Of a stretch of 8,077 nt of DNA, positions 1 through 6,261 are shown piece after piece. Numbering within the stretch: position 1 is the first letter of the stretch; the number at the start of each line of letters is the position of its first letter. Source of the DNA: Actinomyces sp. GTDB lineage: Bacteria; Actinomycetota; Acidimicrobiia; Acidimicrobiales; Aldehydirespiratoraceae. A model generated the notes under the pieces. It did no database searches and was not told where the DNA came from. It was given only the letters and a program-made list of their open reading frames with translations. Position numbers and translations under genes: made by a program. The stretch is taken from NCBI GenBank assembly GCA_003697065.1, contig RFFY01000045.1:1-8077 (forward strand), read 5' to 3'.

Positions 1-678
1 CACGTTGCCCACGGCGTGGGCGAGGTCGAAACCGACCGTGGCCCCCACGGCGTGGGCGGCTGTGGTGATCTCGGCCAGAGGGAGGACCTGACCCGTGTAG
101 TACTGGACGCCGGGCAACAGCACGAGGGCCAGCTCGTCGCCGAGGCGCTCGATGGTGTCGAGCACGTCGGCCACCTCGAGGGTGGCGGCGCCCGGGCGGG
201 GGCCCACCGTGACCAGGGACTCGGCGGGGTCGAGGCCGTGCCAGCGGATCTGGCTCTCGACGGCGAAGTGGTCGGAGGGGAAGGCGTGCTCTTCGACGAG
301 GACCCGGTGGCGTCGGCCCTGAGGCCGGTAGAAGGTGGCCAACATGAGGTGGAGGTTGACGGTGAGGGCGTTCATCGCCACCACCTCGTCGGGCTCGGCC
401 CCCACGATCCGGGCCAGGGGCTCGGTGAGGAACTCGTGATAGGGCATCCAGGGGTGCTCGCCCTCGGTGTGGCCCCGCACCCCGAGGCGGGCCCAGGCCT
501 CGAGCTCCTCGTTCACCCTCTCGACGGCACGGTGGGGGCGGGGACCCAGGGAGTTGCCGACGAGGTAGACCTCCTCGCTCCCGTCGGGGCGGATCGGGAT
601 GGCGAACTCGTGGCGTCGTGTCGGCAGGGGATCGGCGTCGTCGAGGGCCCGGGCCGCCTCGATCGAGATGTCGCTCAT
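1..678 (-). CDS. kynU: Kynureninase, N-terminal 226 residues (3' end beyond the left edge)
   Basis: Kynureninase is a PLP enzyme that cleaves kynurenine or 3-hydroxykynurenine to (3-hydroxy)anthranilate plus alanine in the cytosol. The reading frame is open from ATG at 678 to the window edge. Visible family motifs, in order, are VGNSLGPRP (about 40-48), MNALTVNLH (102-110), AFPSDHFAVESQ (132-143) and VGFDLAHAVGN (215-225). The last matches the animal enzyme nearly residue for residue and carries the conserved Asp218 and His221. The PLP lysine should follow shortly after but lies outside the window. The family is usually about 400-465 residues, so roughly half is seen. The start shares one base with the stop of the decarboxylase gene (TGATG), so translation is probably coupled; only a weak GGGGTG ribosome site precedes it. 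Next to kynurenine 3-monooxygenase and ACMSD, the likely physiological substrate is 3-hydroxykynurenine (inference). Confidence 0.95.
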   Translation of the reverse strand, partial: MSDISIEAARALDDADPLPTRRHEFAIPIRPDGSEEVYLVGNSLGPRPHRAVERVNEELEAWARLGVRGHTEGEHPWMPYHEFLTEPLARIVGAEPDEVVAMNALTVNLHLMLATFYRPQGRRHRVLVEEHAFPSDHFAVESQIRWHGLDPAESLVTVGPRPGAATLEVADVLDTIERLGDELALVLLPGVQYYTGQVLPLAEITTAAHAVGATVGFDLAHAVGNV

Positions 679-1703
679 CACGCACCCCGCCCGGCGGCGC
701 TGGCGGCGAGGGCGGCGCCGGCATCGTCGAGGCCCAGCCAGCGACGGGGAGCCTCGTGGAGGATCTCGCGTTTTTGCACACCGTCGAGGGGAGCCGAGCG
801 CACGAGCTCGCCGATGCGTTCCTCTCCCAGGGGGAAGGGGTGATCGGAACCCAACAGGACCCGGTCGGAGCCCATGACCTCGACCAGGAGGCGCAGGGAG
901 CGGGTGTCGAACACGGCACTGTCGACGTAGAAGCGGTCGACGTAGGCCGAGGGGGGCAGGGAGGAGCTGCGGCGCACGATGTCGCGGCGGTGCCAGGCGT
1001 TGTCGGCGCGCCCGACGAGGAAGGCGAAGGCGCCACCACCGTGGGCGAAGCAGAGTCGCAGGCGGGGATCGAGGCGGTCGAAGGCACCCTCGAGGGCGAG
1101 GTCGAGCACGGCGAGGTGGGTCTCGGCCGGCATGCCGACGAGCCACTGGAGCATGTGGTGCTCGAGACGGGGATCGGGGGTCATGTCCCAGGGGTGGACG
1201 AGCACCGGGACACCGGTGGCGGCGCAGTGGTCGAGGAAGGCGCAGATGGCGGGGTCGCTGAGGGGGCGGTCGCCGACGTGGGTGCCGATCTGGACCCCGC
1301 GGTGGCCGGCGGCCACCGCCCGGTCGACCTCGGCGCAGGCGGCGTCGGTGTCCTGGAGGGGGACCTGGCAGAAGGGCAGGAGGCGGTCGGGGTGGCCGCG
1401 GGTGAGCTCGAGGACCCGGTCGTTGACCTCGGCCGCCCAGGCGGCGCCGGCGGCCGGGTCGAGGTCGTAGGCGAACAGCAGGGGCGGGACGCACACGACC
1501 TGGCGGTCGACGCCGAGCACGTCGAGCTCGGCCACCCGGCGGTCGGGATCCCACAGGGCGGCCTGGACGGGCCGGTACTCCTCGTCGCCGCGCATCATCA
1601 TGCCCCGCTCGGCGTCGTCGACACGCAGCCACAGGGCAGGACGTCCCGACCCGCGGCGGGGGCGGGGCAGGCGGGGCATCACGTGGCTGTGGACGTCGAT
1701 CAT
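678..1703 (-). CDS. acmsd: 2-amino-3-carboxymuconate-6-semialdehyde decarboxylase (ACMSD), amidohydrolase superfamily
   Basis: This zinc decarboxylase converts 2-amino-3-carboxymuconate semialdehyde, the ring-opened product of 3-hydroxyanthranilate, to 2-aminomuconate semialdehyde. It draws flux away from spontaneous quinolinate formation and so from NAD synthesis. The 341-residue length fits the family (human 336). Expected metal ligands are His5 and His7 (DVHSH), His170 (HPWDM) and Asp287 (GSDHPFPLG). The catalytic histidine is His221 (CFAHGGGAF). Arg44 and Arg232 fall where the Pseudomonas enzyme has its two substrate-carboxylate arginines, the second donated by the neighbouring subunit. 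VQIGTHV (137-143) and WLVGMPAET (187-195) are ACMSD-specific stretches that set it apart from other amidohydrolases. The ATG start has GAGGTGG (1711-1717) upstream at good spacing. It follows kynA by 63 bases and overlaps kynU by one. A related amidohydrolase decarboxylase (for example gamma-resorcylate type) is unlikely given these motifs and the context. Confidence 0.95.
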   Translation of the reverse strand: MIDVHSHVMPRLPRPRRGSGRPALWLRVDDAERGMMMRGDEEYRPVQAALWDPDRRVAELDVLGVDRQVVCVPPLLFAYDLDPAAGAAWAAEVNDRVLELTRGHPDRLLPFCQVPLQDTDAACAEVDRAVAAGHRGVQIGTHVGDRPLSDPAICAFLDHCAATGVPVLVHPWDMTPDPRLEHHMLQWLVGMPAETHLAVLDLALEGAFDRLDPRLRLCFAHGGGAFAFLVGRADNAWHRRDIVRRSSSLPPSAYVDRFYVDSAVFDTRSLRLLVEVMGSDRVLLGSDHPFPLGEERIGELVRSAPLDGVQKREILHEAPRRWLGLDDAGAALAASAAGRGA

Positions 1704-1766
1704 GTCGTGGCCACCTCGGTGTCGTGTGGTCGGTGTGGTCGGTTCCGGTCGGCGCAGGGCGAAGGG
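1704..1766 (-). other. 63-base kynA-ACMSD spacer with a short tandem repeat
   Basis: This is the only real spacer inside the kynurenine operon. It holds the ribosome-binding site of the decarboxylase gene (GAGGTGG on the minus strand, 1711-1717). It also holds two exact tandem copies of the 9-mer TGTGGTCGG (plus strand, 1725-1733 and 1734-1742). I see no convincing hairpin with a T tract, so nothing here argues for a terminator. The repeat may be chance in a low-complexity GC-rich spacer. Confidence 0.5.
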
Positions 1767-2555
1767 CTAGAAGGCGGTGCGGATCTCCCACAGGTCGGGG
1801 AAGGCCGGGCGGAACAGGGTGGTGCGCAGGTAGGCGGCTCCGGCCGAACCCCCCGTGCCGGGCTTGGCCCCGATGGTGCGCTGCACCATCATCACGTGGC
1901 GGTAGCGCCACTCCATGAGACCCTCGTCCATGTCGGTCAGCAGCTCGCAGATCTCGGCCAGGGCGGGGTGATCGCGGTAGATGGCGACGAGGACCTCCTG
2001 CACCCCGGGGTGGGGACGGACGGGTTCGGTCGGATCACGTTCGAGCACCTCGACGGGTACGGGGTGCCCCGCCCGGGCGAGGAAGGCCAACCAGGCGTCC
2101 CACACCGAGGGCTCCTCGAAACGGCGCCGGAGACGGTCGGGACGGGTCGTGAGCCCCTCCAGGCGCTCGAGGTGGGCCCGGTCCTTGAGTCCGAGGCGGA
2201 ACTCGAGTTCGCGGAACTGGACCGACTGGAAACCGCTCGCCCCCTCCAGACGCGAGCGGAACGACACGAAGTCGAGGGGGGTCATGGTCTCGAGGACGTC
2301 GACCTGGGCCACGATGGTCTTGAGGATCTTGAGCACCCGCTTGAGCTGGTGGGTGCCCCGGTGGGGGTGGTCGGCGTCGATGTTCTCGACGAAGCGGTCG
2401 AGCTCGTGGAGGATCTGCTTGAACCAGAGCTCGTAGACCTGGTGCACGACGATGAAGAGGTGCTCGTCGTGCTCGGGCGGGTCCGAAACGCCCTGCTGGA
2501 GCTCGAGGAGTTCGTCGATGTGCAGGTAGCTGCCGTAGGTGAGTTCAGGTCGCAC
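1767..2555 (-). CDS. kynA: Tryptophan 2,3-dioxygenase
   Basis: This heme dioxygenase opens the indole ring of L-tryptophan to N-formylkynurenine, the entry step of the pathway. It has 262 residues, against roughly 280-300 for typical bacterial enzymes; the shortfall is mainly at the N terminus. Motifs seen are TYGSYLHIDELL (6-17), FIVVHQVYELWFKQI (34-48), FVSFR (96-100), SGFQS (107-111) and RHVMMVQRTIG (219-229), then GTGGS (233-237). By alignment with the Xanthomonas enzyme, Phe34, His38 and Arg100 match substrate-pocket residues, His220 the proximal heme ligand and Thr234 the substrate-ammonium contact; the His-Thr spacing of 14 is kept. The GTG start lies inside the end of kmo (11-base overlap), with GGAGG five bases upstream. 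No earlier start codon is apparent in this frame just upstream. It is a soluble, normally tetrameric cytosolic enzyme. All key residues are present, so it is probably active. Confidence 0.97.
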   Translation of the reverse strand: MRPELTYGSYLHIDELLELQQGVSDPPEHDEHLFIVVHQVYELWFKQILHELDRFVENIDADHPHRGTHQLKRVLKILKTIVAQVDVLETMTPLDFVSFRSRLEGASGFQSVQFRELEFRLGLKDRAHLERLEGLTTRPDRLRRRFEEPSVWDAWLAFLARAGHPVPVEVLERDPTEPVRPHPGVQEVLVAIYRDHPALAEICELLTDMDEGLMEWRYRHVMMVQRTIGAKPGTGGSAGAAYLRTTLFRPAFPDLWEIRTAF

Positions 2556-3990
2556 CCTCGCCTCCCTGGGTGTCGGTCGCCACGGTGATCCGACCCCGTG
2601 CCACCTCGCCCGCCCGGATGTCGGTCCAGTCGGCGTCGGCGGTGCGGGCCCGGTTCTCGGCGTCGTAGGCGGCGACGAGGGCGGCGGCCCGCTCGAGGTC
2701 CACCTGGTCGAGCTCGGTGACGCCGTCGGTGAGTTCGGCCAGGATCTCGGCCTGGCGCCGGGCCCGCCGCTGGACCTCGGCGTAGGGAATCGTGTGGAAC
2801 ATCACCATGGCGTAGCGGGGGATGAAGCGCCCCGGGAAGCGGCGCTCGAGCTCGAGGGCGAGGCGACGCCGCAGGACGTGGCGGGGGTCGATGACGCCGC
2901 TGCGCATCTCGAGGTAGTTGTCGAGGGCCATGTCGGCGATGGCGTCGGTGTCGGGGCGGCGCTCGGCCTCGAAGGCGGCGAAGGCCGCCGCCCGGTCGTC
3001 GGGGTGGTCGTCGAGGTGGCGGGCGAGCACCAGGCACGACTCGAAGGCGGCGTTCATGCCCTGACCGTGGAAGGGGACGATGGCGTGGGCGGCGTCGCCC
3101 AGCACCACCGCCCGGTCGCCATGGCTCCAGCCCCGGCAGCGCACGGTGGCGAGGGAGCCGGTGGGGTGGGCGAGGAACTGGTCGGCCAGGTCCGGGACGT
3201 GGGGGACGAGGTCGGGGAACTCGGAGGCGAAGAAGGTCTCGACGGCCTCGGGAGTGTCGAGGGCGGCGAAGGAGGCCCCCGGCCCCTCGTGGGCGCAGAA
3301 CAAGGTGGCGGTGAAGTCCCCGCCGGGGTTGGGCAAAGCGATGAGCATGAACGACTCGCGGGCCCAGATGTGCAGGGCGTGGGGGTCGAGACGGAAGGCC
3401 CCGTCCGGGCCCGGCGGCACGGTGAGCTCCTTGTACCCGTGGTCGAGCTCGTCGACGCGGACCCGGGCGTCGCCGGCCTCGACCAGGGCCCGCCTCACCT
3501 CGGAGTTGGCGCCGTCGGCGCCGTAGACGACCTCGGCGTCGACGAGGCGGTCGCCCTCGGGCGTCTCGAAGCGGAGACGTCCCGAGTCGAGGTCGACCTG
3601 ACGGCAACGGTGGCGGAAGAGGATCTCGGCGCCGGCCTCCTCGGCGGCGTCGAGGAGGATGGCGTTGAGGTCCGAGCGGGAGACCGAGTGGATCACCTCG
3701 TCGGCCGTGTTGCCGTAGGGCTGGAGCTCGCAGGTGCCGTCGGGGGCGTGGACCAGACGTCCGCGCAAGGGCACGGTGATGGGGTCGACACGGTCGAGGA
3801 CACCGACCTCGTCGAGCACGACCATGCCCCGGGTGGCGAGGGCCAGGTTGATCGAGCGCCCCGCATCGATGTCCACCCGCCTGAGGTCGGGCCGGCTCTC
3901 GTAGACCCGCACCCGGTGGCCGCGGCGGGCCAGGAGGACGGCGAGGACGGTGCCGGCGGGACCGCCGCCGACGACGACGGCGTCGCTCAC
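2545..3990 (-). CDS. kmo: Kynurenine 3-monooxygenase (FAD, NADPH-dependent)
   Basis: This class A flavin monooxygenase hydroxylates L-kynurenine to 3-hydroxykynurenine. The 481-residue protein starts with a Rossmann GGGPAG (8-13) and Glu31 at the end of the second strand. Next come GRSINLALATRG (44-55), strongly diagnostic of this family, and PYG plus HSVSRSDLN (91-93, 101-109). Arg78 and Tyr92 match, with the same 14-residue spacing, the human Arg85 and Tyr99 that hold the kynurenine carboxylate. HGYKEL lies at 184-189, and the second FAD motif GDAAHAIVPFHGQGMN at 298-313. No C-terminal membrane helix like that of the mitochondrial enzyme is evident, so a soluble protein is expected. The GTG start at 3990 overlaps the deaminase stop as GTGA and has GGGAGGG just upstream (3994-4000). 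The frame stays open further upstream, but the Rossmann motif directly after this start makes the longer form implausible. The 3' end overlaps kynA by 11 bases. Confidence 0.95.
   Translation of the reverse strand: MSDAVVVGGGPAGTVLAVLLARRGHRVRVYESRPDLRRVDIDAGRSINLALATRGMVVLDEVGVLDRVDPITVPLRGRLVHAPDGTCELQPYGNTADEVIHSVSRSDLNAILLDAAEEAGAEILFRHRCRQVDLDSGRLRFETPEGDRLVDAEVVYGADGANSEVRRALVEAGDARVRVDELDHGYKELTVPPGPDGAFRLDPHALHIWARESFMLIALPNPGGDFTATLFCAHEGPGASFAALDTPEAVETFFASEFPDLVPHVPDLADQFLAHPTGSLATVRCRGWSHGDRAVVLGDAAHAIVPFHGQGMNAAFESCLVLARHLDDHPDDRAAAFAAFEAERRPDTDAIADMALDNYLEMRSGVIDPRHVLRRRLALELERRFPGRFIPRYAMVMFHTIPYAEVQRRARRQAEILAELTDGVTELDQVDLERAAALVAAYDAENRARTADADWTDIRAGEVARGRITVATDTQGGEGAT
2561..2565 (-). 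promoter_or_regulatory. Ribosome-binding site of kynA, inside the kmo coding region
   Basis: On the minus strand GGAGG lies five bases before the GTG start of kynA. It decides that start and lies within the last codons of kmo. Ribosomes finishing kmo would therefore be next to the kynA initiation site. Confidence 0.7.
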
Positions 3991-4403
3991 GATCCCTCCC
4001 CCAGGGACAGACCGGGACGGTGGGCGGTCGCCTTCATCTCGACCAGGAGGTGGGGATGGGGAAGCTGGTGCACCGCCACGGTGGTGCGGGTGGGGCCGGA
4101 CTCGTCGAAGACCTCGGCCCAGACCCGGTTGTAGCCCCCGAAGTCGTTCATGGTGGCGAGGAACACGGTGACGTCGACGAGATCGGCGAGGCCGGCACCC
4201 ACCGTCGAGAGGATCCGGTCGATGTTGTCGAGCACGGCCCGGGTCTGGACCTCGATGTCGAGATCGACGGTGCCGAGCTCGTCGACGGCCGCACCGGCGA
4301 TCGTGTTGTCGGGCCGTCGGGCGCTGGTACCGGAGACGAAGATCCAGTCCCCGACGACGCGCAGGTGCGGAAAGCGGCCCCGGGGTGTCACGAGTCGGGT
4401 CAT
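3987..4403 (-). CDS. amnD: RidA/YjgF-family protein, probable 2-aminomuconate deaminase
   Basis: The RidA (YjgF/YER057c/UK114) family deaminates imines and enamines. One branch, known from nitrobenzoate and aminophenol degraders, deaminates 2-aminomuconate. The 138-residue protein begins TPRGRFPH and carries VSGTSARRPDN (23-33), NDFGGYN (86-92) and PTRTTVAVHQLPHPHLL (104-120). As I remember them, the 2-aminomuconate deaminases share these stretches, while general RidA proteins do not. Arg106 matches the essential arginine (Arg105 in E. coli RidA), and Glu122 is probably the equivalent of Glu120 with one residue inserted between. ATG at 4403 is chosen because AAAGGTGA lies five bases upstream and family similarity starts at once; a longer in-frame form from 4586 adds only low-complexity residues. 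It is the first gene of the operon and overlaps kmo by four bases (GTGA). Context beside ACMSD strongly supports the specific function over general enamine detoxification, but this is inference. Confidence 0.85.
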   Translation of the reverse strand: MTRLVTPRGRFPHLRVVGDWIFVSGTSARRPDNTIAGAAVDELGTVDLDIEVQTRAVLDNIDRILSTVGAGLADLVDVTVFLATMNDFGGYNRVWAEVFDESGPTRTTVAVHQLPHPHLLVEMKATAHRPGLSLGEGS

Positions 4404-4594
4404 GGCGGTCACCTTTCCCGTCGAGCTTGGGCCACCGCGGCGGCGATGACCACTGCCGATCCTCGCACGAACCATGTCTGCGATGACATAGCTGAGCGGG
4501 CGGGCCTCGGTCCGCGACGTCCCGGCGCCCCGGCCACTCCCGGCTTCCGGGCCGGTCTTGCACCGTCGCCTCCCCACAGCCGACACTGCGGGGC
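4404..4594. promoter_or_regulatory. Divergent promoter region between the kynurenine operon and the SDR operon
   Basis: These 191 bases separate two divergent transcription units and must hold both promoters unless one is leaderless or read from inside a gene. The lowest-GC pocket is around 4463-4495. On the minus strand it reads TATGTC at 4490-4485, a possible -10 hexamer, but no good -35 sits 16-18 bases upstream. An inverted repeat covers 4474-4489. The octamer GCGATGAC occurs twice in direct orientation (4443-4450 and 4480-4487), 37 bases apart. The ribosome site of the deaminase gene is AAAGGTGA (minus strand, 4416-4409). The SDR start at 4595 has no clear ribosome site, so a leaderless transcript is possible. 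No regulator gene lies in the window. Confidence 0.55.
4474..4489. repeat. Inverted repeat ATGTC-N6-GACAT, candidate operator
   Basis: Two perfect 5-base arms are separated by six bases, giving a 16-base dyad in the divergent gap. It sits in the lowest-GC stretch and overlaps the possible -10 hexamer of the kynurenine operon, so a dimeric repressor bound here could block transcription. The arms are short and a chance origin cannot be excluded. The regulator family cannot be assigned. Confidence 0.4.
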
Positions 4595-5425
4595 GTGCAG
4601 CGCTTCACCGACCGCGTCGTCGTCGTGACCGGGGCGAGCCGGGGGATCGGGGCCGCAGCCGCCGAACGCCTGGCCGCCGAGGGCGCCCGGGTGGCGCTGG
4701 TGGCCCGCACCGCCGAACACCACCCGGTACTCGCCGGCTCCCTGGCCGACACCGCCCGCCGGTGCCGGGCCCACGGCGCCGAGGCGCTCACCATCGTCGC
4801 CGACCTCACCGACCCCGACGACCGGGCCCGGGTCATCCCCGCCGTCGAGGACGCCCTCGGGCCCGTCGACGTCCTCGTCAACAACGCCGCCGCCGCCATC
4901 TACGAACCCACCCTCGAGCTCTCCCTGAAGCGCCGACGCCTCATGACCGAGCTCAACGTCCACGCCCCCGTCGACCTGGCCCGCGACGTCGCCCCGAGCA
5001 TGATCGAACGGGGTGAGGGATGGATCGTCAACCTGTCGAGCGCCAGCGCCGAACATCCCGAGGGCCCGCCCTACGACCTGGGCGGTGTACGCGGCACCTA
5101 CGGGTTCTACGGGGCGACGAAGGCGATGCTCGACCGCCTGACCACGGCCCTCGCCAGCGAACTGCACCACCACGGGATCCGTGTCAACGCCGTCGAGCCC
5201 CGGGCGGCCGTCCTCACCGAGGGCGCGGACGCCCGGGTCGATCCCTCCGTGCTGGCCGGCAAGCTCGAGACCATCGAGGCCATGGTCGAGGCCCTCACCT
5301 GGTTGTGCTGCTGCCCCGCCGACCACACGGGTCGCCTGGAGGTGAGCCTCGAGCTCATCGCCCGCGAAGGGCTCGAGGTCCGCACTCTCGACACCCGCTC
5401 CCCCGCCCCCCTGGCACCCTCGTGA
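4595..5425 (+). CDS. Short-chain dehydrogenase/reductase (SDR) of unknown substrate
   Basis: This is a classical-type SDR oxidoreductase of 276 residues. Visible motifs are TGASRGIG (12-19, dinucleotide binding), ADLTD (69-73), NNAAA (96-100), Asn121 of the catalytic tetrad, NLSSASA (146-152) and YGATK (172-176), with Tyr172 and Lys176 as catalytic residues. GIRVNAVEP follows. Arg38 after the second strand suggests NADP(H), but this is weak. Ser149-to-Tyr172 spacing is about 23 residues instead of the usual 13, because of a proline- and glycine-rich insert (about 153-168) that would line the active-site mouth. The GTG at 4595 puts the first Rossmann strand at residue 8, as expected; no clear ribosome site precedes it. 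It is coupled to the crotonase gene by a GTGA overlap. Substrate is unknown; a hydroxyacyl-CoA, alcohol or steroid-like ketone are all possible. No link to tryptophan breakdown is evident beyond divergent placement. Confidence 0.9.
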   Translation: MQRFTDRVVVVTGASRGIGAAAAERLAAEGARVALVARTAEHHPVLAGSLADTARRCRAHGAEALTIVADLTDPDDRARVIPAVEDALGPVDVLVNNAAAAIYEPTLELSLKRRRLMTELNVHAPVDLARDVAPSMIERGEGWIVNLSSASAEHPEGPPYDLGGVRGTYGFYGATKAMLDRLTTALASELHHHGIRVNAVEPRAAVLTEGADARVDPSVLAGKLETIEAMVEALTWLCCCPADHTGRLEVSLELIAREGLEVRTLDTRSPAPLAPS

Positions 5426-6261
5426 GCGCGAGCACCGACCCTGTCCTCGTCGAGGTCGACGCCGGGGTCGCCGTCGTCACCCTCAACCGGCCCCGGGTCC
5501 TCAACGCCTTCTCACGCGCCATGGGTGAGGGGCTCGTCGCCGCCCTGCGTCGCCTGGACGCCGACGACGAGGTCCGGGTCGTGGTGATCACGGGTGCGGG
5601 CCGGGCGTTCTGCGCCGGCGCCGACCTGTCGGGAGGCGGTGGCACCTTCACCGGCGCCGACGGGTCGGGCTTCCGCTCCGATCCCCTCCATCGCTTCCAT
5701 CCCTGGGACGTCCGCAAGCCCGTGATCGCCGCCGTCAACGGTCACGCCATCGGCCTGGGACTCACCCTCACCTTCCAGTGCGACCTGCGCCTGATGGCCG
5801 CCGACGCCCGCTACGGGGTGGTCCAGGTCCGGCGCGGGGTGCTCCCCGACCTGCACGCCCACTGGACCCTTCCCCGCCTCGTCGGGTGGTCCCGCGCCGC
5901 CGAGATCCTGCTCACGGGCCGCCACTTCGACGGCCGCGACGCCGAGAGGTGGGGCCTCGCCGTCGCCGCCCCCCCGGCGGCCGAGGTCCTTCCCCGGGCC
6001 CTCGCTCTCGCCGGTGAGATCGCCCGGGAGACCGCCCCGGTCTCCGTCGGCGCCGCCAAGCGGCTCCTGTGGGCCGACCGACCCGGGCGCCACGAGATCG
6101 ACCGGCTCGAGACGGCCCTGCACCGTCACCTCTTCGGCCTCGCCGACGCCCGCGAGGGGGTCGTGGCCCACCTCGAGGACCGCCCACCCCGCTGGACCGG
6201 ATCGGTCGTCCACGACTGGCCCCACGGGCTCCTGCCCGACCGACCGGAGGACCCGGCGTGA
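5422..6261 (+). CDS. Crotonase-fold protein (enoyl-CoA hydratase/isomerase family) with altered active site
   Basis: This 279-residue crotonase-superfamily enzyme is expected to act on an acyl-CoA. The oxyanion-hole segments are present: AFCAGADL (62-69) and NGHAIGLG (106-113), followed by CDLRLMAADARYG (120-132). By alignment to rat enoyl-CoA hydratase, Glu144 is replaced by Thr115 and Glu164 by Gln135, so ordinary hydratase chemistry is not expected. Asp143 in RRGVLPD (137-143) sits where many isomerase-type members have Glu and 4-chlorobenzoyl-CoA dehalogenase has its nucleophilic Asp145. A general base at 143 would suit isomerase-like or other chemistry (inference). A longer in-frame form from 5020 would lie inside the SDR gene; GTG at 5422 is chosen for the GTGA overlap with the SDR stop and because the family N terminus begins there. 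No ribosome site precedes it, so it likely depends on coupling. The C terminus (from about 255) is rich in Trp, His and Pro. Confidence 0.88.
   Translation: MSASTDPVLVEVDAGVAVVTLNRPRVLNAFSRAMGEGLVAALRRLDADDEVRVVVITGAGRAFCAGADLSGGGGTFTGADGSGFRSDPLHRFHPWDVRKPVIAAVNGHAIGLGLTLTFQCDLRLMAADARYGVVQVRRGVLPDLHAHWTLPRLVGWSRAAEILLTGRHFDGRDAERWGLAVAAPPAAEVLPRALALAGEIARETAPVSVGAAKRLLWADRPGRHEIDRLETALHRHLFGLADAREGVVAHLEDRPPRWTGSVVHDWPHGLLPDRPEDPA
6246..6250 (+). promoter_or_regulatory. Ribosome-binding site of the lipid kinase gene
   Basis: GGAGG lies seven bases before the GTG start at 6258, within the last codons of the crotonase gene. It supports this start over in-frame ones further upstream. Confidence 0.65.

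Noticed and set aside
16..843. A plus-strand open frame of 275 codons at the left edge.
   Set aside because: The minus strand of this stretch encodes the kynureninase N terminus with strong family motifs; the plus frame is low-complexity.
618..2588. A long plus-strand open frame (656 codons) opposite ACMSD and kynA.
   Set aside because: It is antisense to two well-recognised genes. Its translation is Gly/Val/Glu/His low-complexity, typical of a reverse-frame shadow in high-GC DNA, with no domain.
2539..4134. A long plus-strand open frame (531 codons) opposite kmo.
   Set aside because: It mirrors the kmo codons on the other strand. The product is Val/Gly/Asp-rich without motifs, so it is a GC-driven shadow.
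3987..4586. A 199-residue form of the RidA-family protein starting at 4586.
   Set aside because: The extra 61 N-terminal residues are Arg/Gly-rich without family similarity and would span the divergent promoter region; the ATG at 4403 has a good ribosome site.
2545..4899. A 784-residue form of kmo reading through the deaminase gene and the promoter gap.
   Set aside because: The first Rossmann strand begins right after the GTG at 3990, which has its own ribosome site; the upstream part is an out-of-frame shadow of other genes.
4409..5326. A minus-strand open frame of 305 codons opposite the SDR gene.
   Set aside because: It is the antisense shadow of the SDR coding region, Gly/Val/Asp-rich and without family motifs.
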